Positions 16,745 to 26,140 of a stretch of DNA of 64,000 nucleotides are shown one piece after another. The notes under the pieces are model-generated. The model was not told the DNA's origin and did no database searches. It saw only the letters and a list, made by a program, of their open reading frames with translations. The number at the start of each line of letters is the position of its first letter. The first letter of the stretch is position 1. The translations under genes and the position numbers were made by a program. Source of the stretch: Actinoplanes sp. TFC3 (GTDB lineage: Bacteria > Actinomycetota > Actinomycetes > Mycobacteriales > Micromonosporaceae); the NCBI RefSeq assembly GCF_001553785.1, contig NZ_LOJP01000001.1, positions 3,682,273-3,746,272 of the forward strand. Reading direction: 5' to 3'.

Positions 16745-17674
16745 GTGGATGATCTGGACTACGCCCGCAAGCGCGTGGCCGAGTTCGGCCCGGCGTTCAC
16801 CCTGACCTGGGTGAAGGGGGTCGACGAGCAGGCGGCGCTGCGGCGCATGGGCGCCTACCCGGACACCCTCGAAGTGCGCGAGCCGGGCACGCACGCCGCT
16901 GCCTTGCCGCTGGGAGCCTGGACGCTGGTCATCGAGCCCGGTGGCCGTGCGGGCGGCGATCATGTCCTGCTGGAGGCGGTCTCGCGCGAGACCGAGGCGA
17001 TATCGCTGCTGCGAGACGACAAGGCAACCCCACGATTTACCTACGCCCGCAGCGGTCGCACCGAGGTCGCCTTCGACCCGGCGTACCCGTCACCCGAGCT
17101 GACCTGGGGTGCCGAGCCGAACCTGCTGGACCACCTGATGCACGCGCTGAACCTGCGGGAGCCGGACAGCGAGGACGACGATTCGTGGCGCGACGCCGAG
17201 GCCAAGGCGCTGGTGCTGGCTCAGCGGCTGACCAATGTGCGAGTGCCGGCGGGGGCTTTGGACGTACCGCGGATGTCTGCTGTTCTTGAGCCTTGGTTTG
17301 TTGGCGGGGTTCGGCCCGGGGATCTGCTTCGCCTGCGCACGCCGGTGGACGCCTCCCCCGCCGACAAGCGCCAGACCGCGGTCTCGCTTCTCCACCGCCT
17401 CGCCATCGAAATGGATATTTCCGATCTGGACCTGGATTCCGATGCAGGTGGATCGGAGCCAGGTGAGGCGGGCTCTGTCTTTGGGCCGGTGAATCCGGAG
17501 TCGGCGTTGGGGCGGCGGGCCCGGGAGTGGCTGGCGGACCCGCTGACCTACGGCGATTTCACCACGGCGTTGCGCGGCGTGCTCGATCCGGACCCCGATG
17601 TGGCGCTGCGGGCGGCGTTGCGCCCGTTGAATCCGGACGAGCGCGCCGCCGTACTGGCAAAGCTCACCGCATGA
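16745..17674 (+). CDS. DUF6461-like hypothetical protein
   Basis: About 309 residues from GTG 16745, soluble, no signal peptide or membrane segment. It starts MDDLDYARKRVAEFGPAFTLTWVKGVDEQAALRRMG and contains GAWTLVIEPGG, a pattern I associate with DUF6461 proteins of actinomycetes. A less conserved C-terminal half ends in two short helical repeats. Function unknown. In-frame starts at 16682 and 16733 exist; I prefer 16745 because of the leaderless promoter geometry. The 3' end overlaps the converging membrane-protein gene by 11 bases. Confidence 0.65.
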   Translation: MDDLDYARKRVAEFGPAFTLTWVKGVDEQAALRRMGAYPDTLEVREPGTHAAALPLGAWTLVIEPGGRAGGDHVLLEAVSRETEAISLLRDDKATPRFTYARSGRTEVAFDPAYPSPELTWGAEPNLLDHLMHALNLREPDSEDDDSWRDAEAKALVLAQRLTNVRVPAGALDVPRMSAVLEPWFVGGVRPGDLLRLRTPVDASPADKRQTAVSLLHRLAIEMDISDLDLDSDAGGSEPGEAGSVFGPVNPESALGRRAREWLADPLTYGDFTTALRGVLDPDPDVALRAALRPLNPDERAAVLAKLTA

Positions 17675-19472
17675 TCGCGCACTGAGCCGGCTGCCACACC
17701 AGCACGTCCTGCACCTGGGTGGGCAGCCCGTACAACTGATCGGCCAGCCCGCGCAGCGCCGTTGATTTCAGATCAGCGCGCATCACCACGGCCGACACGT
17801 CCCACCGGCGCACATCGGCACACGCGGCGCGGCGCTGCTCAGCGGTCACGGCCGGGACCTGCTGGGTACGTATCGCCTCGACGGCCATCGTGGTGGTGGC
17901 CGACACGGTCGCCGGGCCCATCTGACCGGCACCGCCGGGTCCGGGACCCAGGAAGTAGCCCTCGGGCACGGCGAACTCGTGCTGCGCCCAGGCACTCCAG
18001 CTCAGCGTGTCGCGGCCCACCCAGTTGCTCGGCAGCGGCAACGGCAGCATGGCCCGGCCCGGCGGCACATAGCTGTGCCACGCCCCGGACGTGATGAACG
18101 TGGGCGGCCGTTGCTCGGGCATCGCCGGCACCGGGGTGGGAATGAGCGGGATCAGCGCTGCCGCGATCAGGATCCGGCGCACCGGGCGGTCGCGGCCCCG
18201 CCGGTCCCAGCCGATCGCGAGCAGCACAGCGAACGCGCCGGCCACCGCGTACGTCAGCCGGCTCGGCATCATCATGTCGAGCACCGGCACCGCTTCCTCG
18301 AGGAACGCCAGCGGGCCCGGCACCCCGGTGAGCTGGCCGGCGAAGCGGATCTCCTGGCCCAGCGACAGCACGGCGAACACGAGGGTCACCACGAGAGCGA
18401 TCCGGGTCACCATCTGCCGCCAGGTCAGCACGCCCAGCAGGATCACGGCCAGCACGAGCGGCCACCCGAACCAGCTGTTCTGCTCGGTCCGCCCGACAAC
18501 CGCCTCGCTCGCCGCATCCCCGGCCAGGCTGTCGCGCGGGAACGTCAGCCACGCCAGCGGGTCCTCACCCCAGGTGTTGAACATCGGCACACCCCGGAAA
18601 GAGCCAGGACCGGCGAACTGAAACCACAAGGGGTACGCACACAGCACCCCCGCCACCCCAGCCGTAACCGCCAACGCCCGCAGGAAATCCGCTCGCCGCT
18701 TCGGCAGGCGCACCAGCACGATCACCGCACAAGCCAGGGCAGTGACCAGCAACATCTCCTCGTTGATGAACAACTGCCAGGTCACCAGCAGCCCCAGAAC
18801 CAGCCCGTCACGCATCCAGCGACCGGCACACCCGAGCCGGGCAGCGCCGGCCACGATCAGCGGGAGCAGGAAGTTCGACACGAAGTTGGGCTGACCGTTC
18901 GCGTGGTGCACCACCCCGGGCGCGAACCCGGCGAACGCTCCCGCCACCGCGGCGGCCATTGGCGAGCGAACCACATAGCGGCGCAGCACCCAGTAGGTTG
19001 TCGCCGCCGTCGCTGCCATCGCCCCGGCCAGCCACACCAGGTACATCACCCGCGGCCCGGCCAGCATGGTCAACGGCGCCAGCGGGATCGTGACGCCCAG
19101 CACCGAGGTGTTGGCCATCATGTTCACGCCGTCGGGCACGTTCTGCTGCGCCGAGAACAGCGGGTTGCCGAGGTGCCGCACGGTGTACGCGCCGTGCGAG
19201 AGCAGCCACTCGAACCAGGTGTGATCGGTGGGCAGGTGGCTGGAGACGCGGCCGTTGGGATCCCCGAGGTAGCGGCCGATCACCACGAGCGCCAGGGTGA
19301 CATAGCCGGCCAGCACCGCCAGGTCGGTACGTACCAGACGCCACCGCAGCATCCGGCCGCCCGCGAGCACTGCCGCCTGCACCTTCTCCTCGATCACGCC
19401 GACCGGTAAGGGCGGCGTCGCAGCCACGTACGCCCGCAATTCGCCCACCAGAGGGCTGTGCTTGTTGATCAC
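17664..19472 (-). CDS. Polytopic GT-C-like membrane protein, copy 1
   Basis: A 602-residue protein with about ten membrane helices, of the type usually annotated as integral membrane protein or GT-C glycosyltransferase-like. Its first outside loop carries the conserved block DHTWFEWLLSHGAYTVRHLGNPLFSA followed by NVPDGVNMMANTSVLGV, and a C-terminal soluble domain begins near residue 480. GT-C enzymes transfer sugars from polyprenyl-phosphate donors; the substrate here is unknown. It is a tandem paralogue of the gene at 19521-21431. Long DNA stretches are nearly identical between the two (for example 18555-18645 with 20403-20493, and 19080-19205 with 20939-21064). Confidence 0.75.
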   Translation of the reverse strand: MINKHSPLVGELRAYVAATPPLPVGVIEEKVQAAVLAGGRMLRWRLVRTDLAVLAGYVTLALVVIGRYLGDPNGRVSSHLPTDHTWFEWLLSHGAYTVRHLGNPLFSAQQNVPDGVNMMANTSVLGVTIPLAPLTMLAGPRVMYLVWLAGAMAATAATTYWVLRRYVVRSPMAAAVAGAFAGFAPGVVHHANGQPNFVSNFLLPLIVAGAARLGCAGRWMRDGLVLGLLVTWQLFINEEMLLVTALACAVIVLVRLPKRRADFLRALAVTAGVAGVLCAYPLWFQFAGPGSFRGVPMFNTWGEDPLAWLTFPRDSLAGDAASEAVVGRTEQNSWFGWPLVLAVILLGVLTWRQMVTRIALVVTLVFAVLSLGQEIRFAGQLTGVPGPLAFLEEAVPVLDMMMPSRLTYAVAGAFAVLLAIGWDRRGRDRPVRRILIAAALIPLIPTPVPAMPEQRPPTFITSGAWHSYVPPGRAMLPLPLPSNWVGRDTLSWSAWAQHEFAVPEGYFLGPGPGGAGQMGPATVSATTTMAVEAIRTQQVPAVTAEQRRAACADVRRWDVSAVVMRADLKSTALRGLADQLYGLPTQVQDVLVWQPAQCAIMR

Positions 19473-19520
19473 ACCCCCATAACGCGAGCCGGGCTCGAAA
19501 AGGTTGCTTCGTGAGCAGGA

Positions 19521-21431
19521 TCAACAGTGCGCCGGTTGCCACACGTCAACGTCGCCGACCCGGGTGGGCGGGCCGTACAACTGCTCGGCGAGCTTCGAGA
19601 GGGCAGGCGAGCCGAGGTCGGCGCGCATCACCACGACGGAGGTGTGCCAGCGGCTCAGGTCGGCGCAGACGGCCTGCTCATCGGCCGGGCTCACGACCGG
19701 CACCTTGCCGTCGCTGAGCGCCGCGACGGTCAACCGGCTGGTCACTGACACCGTCGCCGGGCCCATCTGCCCCTCACCCTGCGGACCTGGACCCAGGAAG
19801 TACCCCTCGGGCACCGCGAACTCGTGGCGTTCTGACGCACTCCACGACAGCGTGTCCCGGCCGAGCCAGTTGCTGGGCACGGGCAGCGGCAGCATGGTGC
19901 CACCCGGCGGCACGTAGCTGCGCCAGGCTCCCGAGGTGATGAACACCGGGGGCTGGCGCTGCGCCTTGGCCGGCACGGGGGTGGGGATGAGCGGGATCAG
20001 CGCCGCCGCGATCACCGTGCGGCGCAGCGTGCGGCGGCGTCCGTACCGGTCCCAGCCGACGGCCAGCAGCACGGTGAACGCGCCCGCGACCGCTGTGGTC
20101 AGCCGGCTCGGCATCATCATGTCGAGCACCGGCACCGCCTCCTCCAGGAAGGCCAGCGGGCCGGGCACGCCGGTGAGGTGACCGGCGAAGCGCAGGCGGG
20201 GACCCAGGGCCAGCAGGCCGAAGACGAGGGCCACGGTCACGGCCACCCGGGTCACGGCCAGCCGCCAGGTCAGCACCGCGAGCAGCACCGCGACCAGCGT
20301 GAGGGGCCAGCCGAACCAGCTGTTCTGCTCGATGAGCCCCACCACCGTCTCGCTGGAGGCGTCCCCGGCCAGGCTGTCGCGCGGGAACGTCAGATAGGTC
20401 AGCGGATCCTCACCCCAGGTGTTGAACATCGGCACACCCCGGAAAGAGCCAGGACCGGCGAACTGAAACCACAAGGGGTACGCACACAGCACCGCGGCCC
20501 CCGCAGCCGTCACTGCCAGCCCTCGCAGGAAGTCCGCTCGCCGCTTGGGCAGGCGCACCAGCACGATCACCGCACACGCCAAGGCCGTGACCAGCAACAT
20601 CTCCTCGTTGAGGAACAACTGCCAGGTCACCAGCAACGCGAGAAGAATTCCGTCACGAGCCCATCTGCCGTCGCGTCCCAGCCGGACCGCACGCGCCACG
20701 ATCAGCGGGAGCAGGAAGTTCGACACGAAGTTGGGCTGACCGTTCGCGTGGTGCACCACCCCGGGCGCGAACCCGGCGAACGCCCCGGCCACCGCCGCCG
20801 CCGTCCGCGAGCGAACCACATAGCGGCGCAGCACCCAGCACGTGGTCGCCGACGTCGCCACCATCGCCCCGGCCAGCCAGATCAAGTAGGTGATCCTCGG
20901 CCCGGCCAGCATGGTCAACGGCGCCAGCGGGATCGTGACGCCCAGCACCGAGGTGTTGGCCATCATGTTCACGCCGTCGGGCACGTTCTGCCGGGCCGAG
21001 AACAGCGGGTTGCCGAGGTGCCGCACGGTGTACGCGCCGTGCGAGAGCAGCCACTCGAACCAGGTGTGATCGGCGGGCACCTGGGTGGTGATCCGGCCCT
21101 GTGGGTCGGCGAGGAACCGGCCCACCACGATCACGGCCAGGCTCACGTACGCGGCCGCCACCGCCAGCTCGGCGCGTCCCGGCCGCCACCGGCGCCGAGC
21201 GGGCCCGGCCTCCCCGTCCGCCAGGGGCCCACTCTCTGCTGCCGGGCCGGGCGCATCGTTCTCCGCCCGGCCGGCAGCGTCCCGTTCCGCCGGGCCCAGC
21301 GCGTCCTGTTCCGCTCGGACGGGCGCGGCGCCGGTCCGGCTGCCGGGGGCAGAGCCGGCTCTGGCGCCGGTCGCCGGCTCGGACTCGACGCCTCTGACCG
21401 CCACGCTGCGGTATTCCCGCATTTCACCCAC
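19521..21431 (-). CDS. Polytopic GT-C-like membrane protein, copy 2
   Basis: A 636-residue paralogue of the downstream gene, with the same helices and the same DHTWFEWLLSHGAYTVRHLGNPLF block. It differs mainly by an N-terminal cytoplasmic tail of about 75 residues rich in Ala, Gly, Pro and acidic residues, with a repeated GP-AE-D pattern (DALGPAERDAAGRAENDAPGPAAE). The start is GTG 21431; ATG 21422, three codons later, is equally possible. A 48-base gap separates it from copy 1, so they probably share a transcript. Both the shared helices and the soluble end are kept, so both copies may be functional. Confidence 0.75.
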   Translation of the reverse strand: MGEMREYRSVAVRGVESEPATGARAGSAPGSRTGAAPVRAEQDALGPAERDAAGRAENDAPGPAAESGPLADGEAGPARRRWRPGRAELAVAAAYVSLAVIVVGRFLADPQGRITTQVPADHTWFEWLLSHGAYTVRHLGNPLFSARQNVPDGVNMMANTSVLGVTIPLAPLTMLAGPRITYLIWLAGAMVATSATTCWVLRRYVVRSRTAAAVAGAFAGFAPGVVHHANGQPNFVSNFLLPLIVARAVRLGRDGRWARDGILLALLVTWQLFLNEEMLLVTALACAVIVLVRLPKRRADFLRGLAVTAAGAAVLCAYPLWFQFAGPGSFRGVPMFNTWGEDPLTYLTFPRDSLAGDASSETVVGLIEQNSWFGWPLTLVAVLLAVLTWRLAVTRVAVTVALVFGLLALGPRLRFAGHLTGVPGPLAFLEEAVPVLDMMMPSRLTTAVAGAFTVLLAVGWDRYGRRRTLRRTVIAAALIPLIPTPVPAKAQRQPPVFITSGAWRSYVPPGGTMLPLPVPSNWLGRDTLSWSASERHEFAVPEGYFLGPGPQGEGQMGPATVSVTSRLTVAALSDGKVPVVSPADEQAVCADLSRWHTSVVVMRADLGSPALSKLAEQLYGPPTRVGDVDVWQPAHC

Positions 21432-21494
21432 GGACGGGTTATACAGGTGTAAACCCGCGAAATACCATCCTTACCGGGTGTACGGGTGGGTGGT

Positions 21495-22412
21495 TCACGC
21501 TTTACGGTGGTTAACCGCGCTGGGCCGCTCCTCGGCACGCCGCTCTCGTTCTTCCCTGCGGTACTCGCGGATCGAGTAGGCGATGGCGCCCGCCCAGGCC
21601 AGATAGATCACCGCGTAGACGCCGTAACGCACGCCGCCGGACGCGTCGATCCAGTCGCTCCTGAGCAGCGTGCGGACGTTGGTCAGGATGATCACGCCGC
21701 CCACCGCCGAGCCGAGCACCCGCGGCGGGATGTGGCGCACCAGCCACGCCGCGACCGGGGCCGCGATCACCCCACCGGCCAGCAGGGCGAGCACCCAGGT
21801 GACGTCGATGTCCTCGCCCCCGAGGCCCACGAAGAAACCGATGCTGGCCGCGACGGCGACGATGAACTCGCTGGTGTCGATGGATCCGATCGTCTTGCGC
21901 GGTTCGAGGCGCCCGCTGGCCAGGATGGCCGGGGTGCCGACCGGTCCCCAGCCACCGCCGCCGGTGGCGTCGACGAACCCGGCCACCAGCCCGAGTGGGG
22001 CCAGGAACCGTTTGCGCAGCGGCTTGTCCAGGGCGGCCTGCGGCAGACCCTGCCAGGTGAAGCGGATGAAGACGTACAGGCCCAGGATCAGCAGGATCAC
22101 CGACATCAGCGGGGCTGCGGTCCCGGTGTCCAGCCCGGACAAGAAGGTGGCACCGGCGAACGCGCCCACCGCGCCGGGCAGGCCGATCTTGAGCACCACC
22201 CGCCAGTCCACGTTGCCGAACCGCCAGTGCGACAAACCTGACATGAGCGTGGTGCCGATCTCCGCCAGGTGCACAGTGGCCGACGCCGCGGCCGGGTTGG
22301 TGCCGATCGCCAGCAGCAGAGTCGTGGAGGTGACGCCGTACGCCATCCCCAGACTGCCGTCGACGAGTTGGGCGCCCAACCCGACCAGGGCGAGGAGCAG
22401 CAACCTACGCAT
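21495..22412 (-). CDS. TauE/SafE family sulfite (anion) exporter
   Basis: A 305-residue membrane protein of the TauE/SafE family with about eight helices. Typical features are the N-terminal GLGAQLVDGSLGMAYGVTSTTLLLAIG with its small-residue turn, and the internal repeat LGLVAGFVDATGGGGWGPVGTPAI. It would export sulfite or a related sulfonate anion. It overlaps the TauD gene by eight bases and is the last gene of the tau operon, which makes sense because TauD releases sulfite from taurine. The cytoplasmic C-terminus is highly charged. Confidence 0.9.
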   Translation of the reverse strand: MRRLLLLALVGLGAQLVDGSLGMAYGVTSTTLLLAIGTNPAAASATVHLAEIGTTLMSGLSHWRFGNVDWRVVLKIGLPGAVGAFAGATFLSGLDTGTAAPLMSVILLILGLYVFIRFTWQGLPQAALDKPLRKRFLAPLGLVAGFVDATGGGGWGPVGTPAILASGRLEPRKTIGSIDTSEFIVAVAASIGFFVGLGGEDIDVTWVLALLAGGVIAAPVAAWLVRHIPPRVLGSAVGGVIILTNVRTLLRSDWIDASGGVRYGVYAVIYLAWAGAIAYSIREYRREERERRAEERPSAVNHRKA

Positions 22413-23268
22413 CAGCCGGACCCGCGGGGAGGTCCCCGCGCAGGGTGATCCGGTGCATCACCCGCCGGTCGGTCCCGTAGTCACGGTTGGCGTAGTGCAG
22501 GGTGCTGCGGTTGTCCCACATGGCCACGTCACCGAGGCGCCAGCGGTGCCGCACGATGTGCTCGGGCTTGGTGAGGTGGGCGTAGAGCAGGTCCAGGATC
22601 GAGCGGCTCTCGAACTCCGAGACGCCGACGATGTGCGAGGTGAAGCCCGGGTTGACGAAGATGCCCTTGCGCCCGGTCTCGGGGTGCACGCGCACCACCG
22701 GGTGCTCGATCGGGTCGAGCTTGGTGACGATCTCGCCGTCCCACTCGTTGCCCTGCCCGCCGCGGCGCTGCGCCAGGTAGTAGCCGAACTCGCGGGTACC
22801 GTCGTGCACCGCGGTCAGGCCGTCGATGAGCTTCTGAACGCGCGGGTGCAGCGACTCGTACGCCAGCTGAGCGTCGGCCCAGTTGGTGTCGCCGCCGGTG
22901 GGCGGCAGGACCACCGGGCGCAGGATCGAGCCCAGTGGGGGGCGGCGCATGAAGGTGACGTCGGTGTGCCACACGTCGGCGAAGCCATTGTCGGTGCTGT
23001 CCAGCGCGTACACCTCGGGGTGGGCCGCGTCGACGCCGCCGACCACCGGGTGCGAGGCGGTCAGCTCGCCGATGCGCCGGCCGAGGCCGACGTGGTCGTC
23101 GTCGGTCAGCGGCTGGTCGCGGAAGAACAACACCTTGCGCTCGACGAGGGCAGCGCGCACGGCGGCGACCTCCTCGTCGCTCGCGGTGGCCAGGTCGATG
23201 CCGTGCACGATCGACCCGAAGTGGGGGCCGAGCGGCTCGAGCTTGAGGTCGACGAGAGCTGCGGTCAC
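22405..23268 (-). CDS. tauD: TauD/TfdA family 2-oxoglutarate-dependent dioxygenase
   Basis: A 287-residue Fe(II)/2-oxoglutarate dioxygenase that oxidises an alkyl sulfonate such as taurine, releasing sulfite and an aldehyde. The iron-binding facial triad is visible: His and Asp in VWHTDVTF, and the distal His in VMHRITLRGD with the 2-oxoglutarate-binding Arg nearby. NRSTLHYANRDYG is also a family hallmark. ATG 23268 overlaps the ATPase stop as ATGA. Its position in the importer operon supports a sulfonate substrate; other members of the family act on sulfate esters or herbicides, so the exact substrate is inferred. Confidence 0.9.
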   Translation of the reverse strand: MTAALVDLKLEPLGPHFGSIVHGIDLATASDEEVAAVRAALVERKVLFFRDQPLTDDDHVGLGRRIGELTASHPVVGGVDAAHPEVYALDSTDNGFADVWHTDVTFMRRPPLGSILRPVVLPPTGGDTNWADAQLAYESLHPRVQKLIDGLTAVHDGTREFGYYLAQRRGGQGNEWDGEIVTKLDPIEHPVVRVHPETGRKGIFVNPGFTSHIVGVSEFESRSILDLLYAHLTKPEHIVRHRWRLGDVAMWDNRSTLHYANRDYGTDRRVMHRITLRGDLPAGPADA

Positions 23269-24056
23269 GAGGTGACTCCTTCCGGAACATATGGCGCCGA
23301 TGGTGCTGATGCCGCCGCACGGACGGCGTGACCGATCTGCGAGCGCAGAGCGGCGTACTCCGGCAGGCCGCGCAGTTCGTCCGGGGCGAGCCCGGTGCGC
23401 GGCAGGCCGACCTTGAGGTCGAGGGCGATCCGGCCCGGCCGGGCGGTCAGCACGACCACCCGGCTGCCGAGGAAGACCGCCTCGTCAACGCTGTGGGTGA
23501 CGAACACGCAGGTACGGCCGGACTCCGCGCTCACCCGGCGCAGGTCCTCCTGCAGCCGCTCGCGGGTCAGCGCGTCGAGCGCGGCGAACGGCTCGTCCAG
23601 CAGCAGCAACGGGTTCTCCACGGCCAGGGCCCGCGCGATGGCCACGCGCTGCTGCTGACCGCCGGAGATCTGCCAGGTACGCCGGTGCGCGACGTCGTGC
23701 AGGCCGACTCCGGCCAGCAGCTCGTCGACCCGGTCGGTGGGCAGCCCCGCGTACTTGAGCGCCAGCTCGACGTTGCCGCCCACGGTCTTCCACGGGAACA
23801 GCCGCGGCTGCTGGAACACCAGCCCGGCGCCCCGGCCCGGCACGGGTGCCTTGCCGACGGTGAGCACCGAGCCCTCGGTGGGGCTCTCGAACCCGGCAAT
23901 CAGGCGCAGCAGCGTGCTCTTGCCACAGCCGGACGCGCCGACCAGCACCAGGAACTCCCCGGTGGGCACGCTCAGGTCGACCGGGCCGACCGCGGTGACG
24001 TCGCCGTACGAGTGCCGGACGCCCTCGAGGGTGATCGCCGCGTCAGCCGAGGACAC
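23265..24056 (-). CDS. tauB: Taurine/sulfonate ABC importer ATPase
   Basis: A 263-residue ATPase of the nitrate/sulfonate/taurine class. It has Walker A GASGCGKSTLLRLIAGF, Q-loop FQQPRLFPWKTV, signature ISGGQQQRVAIARAL, Walker B LLLLDEPFAALD and the H-loop VTHSVDEA. It drives uptake with the TauC-like permease and the TauA-like binding protein of the same operon. The gene overlaps the binding-protein gene by 14 bases and the dioxygenase gene by four. Confidence 0.9.
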   Translation of the reverse strand: MSSADAAITLEGVRHSYGDVTAVGPVDLSVPTGEFLVLVGASGCGKSTLLRLIAGFESPTEGSVLTVGKAPVPGRGAGLVFQQPRLFPWKTVGGNVELALKYAGLPTDRVDELLAGVGLHDVAHRRTWQISGGQQQRVAIARALAVENPLLLLDEPFAALDALTRERLQEDLRRVSAESGRTCVFVTHSVDEAVFLGSRVVVLTARPGRIALDLKVGLPRTGLAPDELRGLPEYAALRSQIGHAVRAAASAPSAPYVPEGVTS

Positions 24057-25071
24057 CGGGCAGGCCCTTCACATAGACGCCCTTCTGCACGGTTGCGAGG
24101 TCCGGGACGGCGTCGATCTTCTGCTGGTCCTTGAGGAACTGGGCGGCGCTGAGCAGGTTGTCGGCGATCTTGCCGACCTTGGTCTCGGTGCCCAGCCACT
24201 CGTCGGTGGACAGGTCGGAGGGCTTGAGGAACACGCCCTGGTCGAGCTGGTGCTGAGCCTCCTCGGGGCTCAGGTTGAGTTCCTGGCCCACGGCCTTGGC
24301 CGCGCTGGGCTTGTCGTTCGCGATGACGTCGAGGGCCTGCGCCTCGACCTTGCGCCAGGCGTCGACCGCGTCGGGGTGGGCCTCGGCGAACGGGGTGGAC
24401 ACCACACCGAGGTCCAGCGTCGGCTTGCCCGCCGTGGCCAGCTCGCGGCTGCTGATCAGGACCTTGCCGTCCTTCTTGATGGTGTCGAGCACCGGCAGCC
24501 AGGTGTAGGCGGCGTCGAGGTCACCGCGCGCCCACGCGGCCTGGATGTCCTGTGGTTCCAGGTCGACGATGGTCAGGTCCTTCTCGGCCAGCCCGGCCTG
24601 CTTGAGCGCGGCCAGCAGGCTGTAGTGCGACGTCGACGCGAACGAGGTGGCGACCTTCTTGCCCTTGAGGCCGGCCACGTCGGTGACCCCGGAGCCGTTG
24701 CGGGCCACCAGCGCCTCGTTGTCGCCGGCCACGTCGAGCACGAACGCCACCTGGTAGGGGATGTTCAGCGGCGCGGACAGCCCGCGGGCGACCGGGCTGG
24801 AGCCGATGGCCGCGAAGTCGACGCTCTTGGCTACGAACGCGGTGTTGATACTCGCGCCGGAGTCGAACTTGGTCCAGGTGATCTGGTAGTCGGGTAGCGC
24901 CTTCTCGAGCAGTCCCTGGTTCTTGACGATCAGGTCACCGCTCGGGAACGCCTGGTACGCGATCCGGATCGTCTTCTTGTCCGGGTTGGCGCCGCCGCCG
25001 GCGGCACCGTTGCCGCACGCGCCAACCGCGAGCAGGAGCGCGGCGCCAAGGACGGACAGGGTTCTCTTCAT
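24043..25071 (-). CDS. tauA: Taurine/sulfonate-binding lipoprotein
   Basis: A 342-residue binding protein with lipoprotein signal MKRTLSVLGAALLLAVGAC (lipidated Cys19). The mature part follows the aliphatic-sulfonate/taurine-binding pattern: IRIAYQAFPSGDLIVKNQGLLEKAL, FDSGASINTAFVAKSVDFAAIGSSPVARG and WARGDLDAAYTWLPVLDTI. It captures the sulfonate for the TauBC transporter. Second gene of the operon, 14 bases after the permease gene. Taurine versus other sulfonates cannot be decided from sequence alone, but the downstream TauD favours taurine-like substrates. Confidence 0.9.
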   Translation of the reverse strand: MKRTLSVLGAALLLAVGACGNGAAGGGANPDKKTIRIAYQAFPSGDLIVKNQGLLEKALPDYQITWTKFDSGASINTAFVAKSVDFAAIGSSPVARGLSAPLNIPYQVAFVLDVAGDNEALVARNGSGVTDVAGLKGKKVATSFASTSHYSLLAALKQAGLAEKDLTIVDLEPQDIQAAWARGDLDAAYTWLPVLDTIKKDGKVLISSRELATAGKPTLDLGVVSTPFAEAHPDAVDAWRKVEAQALDVIANDKPSAAKAVGQELNLSPEEAQHQLDQGVFLKPSDLSTDEWLGTETKVGKIADNLLSAAQFLKDQQKIDAVPDLATVQKGVYVKGLPGVLG

Positions 25072-25085
25072 GTGCGGTTTCCCTT

Positions 25086-25943
25086 TTAACTACGGCCGCG
25101 CCACGGGATCAGCCGAGTTTCGGCCGTCCGCAGCAGGGCGTCGATGAGCAGGCCGGAGAGGCCGATGGCGAACAGTCCGAGCACGACCACGTCGGTCTGG
25201 GAGTAGCGCTGGGCGTCGCGGATGAGCCCGCCGATGCCGGGTACGCCGTTGATGGTCTCGGCGGCGACCACCGAGGAGTAGGCGACGCCGACCGCGAGGC
25301 GGATGCCGGTAAAGATCTCCGGCAGCGCGTTGGGCAGCACCACGTCGCGGATGGCCTGCCCGCGGCTGGCGCCCAGCGCCCGCGCCGCTTCGACCAGGCC
25401 GGTGGGGGCGGAGTAGACGGCCGCGGCGGTGGCCACGTCGACCGGGGGCAGCGCAGCGATCGACAGCAGCCACAGCTTGGGCGTCTCGTCGATGCCGAAC
25501 CAGATGATGAACAGGCTGAAGTAGGCCAGCGGAGGCAGTGCCCGCACGAAGGTCACCACCGGCTCGGCCACCACCCGGATCCAGCTGACCGAGCCCATGA
25601 CCACACCGATCAGCAGGCCGGCGGCGATGCCGACGACCGAGCCGATGAGGATGCGGCGCAGGCTGACCCCGAGGTGCTCGATGAGCAGGTGGCCGCTGTA
25701 GCCGCGCACGCCGTCGTGGGTGGTCGAGGTGACGATCAGCTGGTGCCACACCGCGCCGGGCGCAGGGATGAAGGCGGGGTTCTGCATGATCCGCGCGGTG
25801 ATCTCCCACAGCACGTACAGCACGACCAGCGCGACGACCCGCAGCAGCACACGCCGCCGCCGGTTGCCGGAGTTTCCCCGGGTGACGCGCGGGCCACCGA
25901 CGACGGGTTCCGCCGCGGGTCGCGCGGGCGCGGAAATGCTCAC
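25086..25943 (-). CDS. tauC: Taurine/sulfonate ABC importer permease
   Basis: A 285-residue permease with about six membrane helices after an Arg-rich, Pro/Ala N-terminus. The cytoplasmic coupling loop is EAARALGASRGQAIRDVVLPNALPEIFTG, as in SsuC/TauC proteins. First gene of the tau operon (tauC-A-B-D-E), an order in which the permease leads rather than the binding protein. Transcription likely starts about 115 bases upstream from the promoter that carries the shared motif at 26065-26084. Confidence 0.9.
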   Translation of the reverse strand: MSISAPARPAAEPVVGGPRVTRGNSGNRRRRVLLRVVALVVLYVLWEITARIMQNPAFIPAPGAVWHQLIVTSTTHDGVRGYSGHLLIEHLGVSLRRILIGSVVGIAAGLLIGVVMGSVSWIRVVAEPVVTFVRALPPLAYFSLFIIWFGIDETPKLWLLSIAALPPVDVATAAAVYSAPTGLVEAARALGASRGQAIRDVVLPNALPEIFTGIRLAVGVAYSSVVAAETINGVPGIGGLIRDAQRYSQTDVVVLGLFAIGLSGLLIDALLRTAETRLIPWRGRS

Positions 25944-26064
25944 AGATCACCTCAGGGTCGAAGTCGGGGGCATCGATGCGATGCCGCCCCCATTTCCTAC
26001 CCTGCCGATCGACTTTTCGGCAATCCCCCGTGATCCTCGTCCCGCCTGGTGGACGCGATTTTAA

Positions 26065-26084
26065 TCCTACCGAGTCCATCGGTT
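26065..26084 (-). promoter_or_regulatory. Shared 20-bp motif, copy 2 (tau operon promoter)
   Basis: On the minus strand AACCGATGGACTCGGTAGGA, continuing as TAGGAT, a good -10 hexamer for the tau operon. It contains the imperfect dyad ACCGA-gtcca-TCGGT. It matches copies 1 and 3 at the positions CC-AT-G and GTAGG. Its distance to the tauC start is about 120 bases. Confidence 0.55.
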
Positions 26085-26099
26085 AAAAAGTATTACAGC

Positions 26100-26127
26100 G
26101 GCCCGCCCCCGGACCGGGGAGCGGGCC
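26100..26127 (-). terminator. Terminator hairpin after metQ
   Basis: A GC-rich dyad, GGCCCGC (26100-26106) and GCGGGCC (26121-26127), with inner pairing between the CCCGG and CGGGG runs. It begins 14 bases after the metQ stop on the minus strand and separates the met operon from the tau promoter. Confidence 0.6.
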
Positions 26128-26140
26128 TGGCCGGCGAGGA

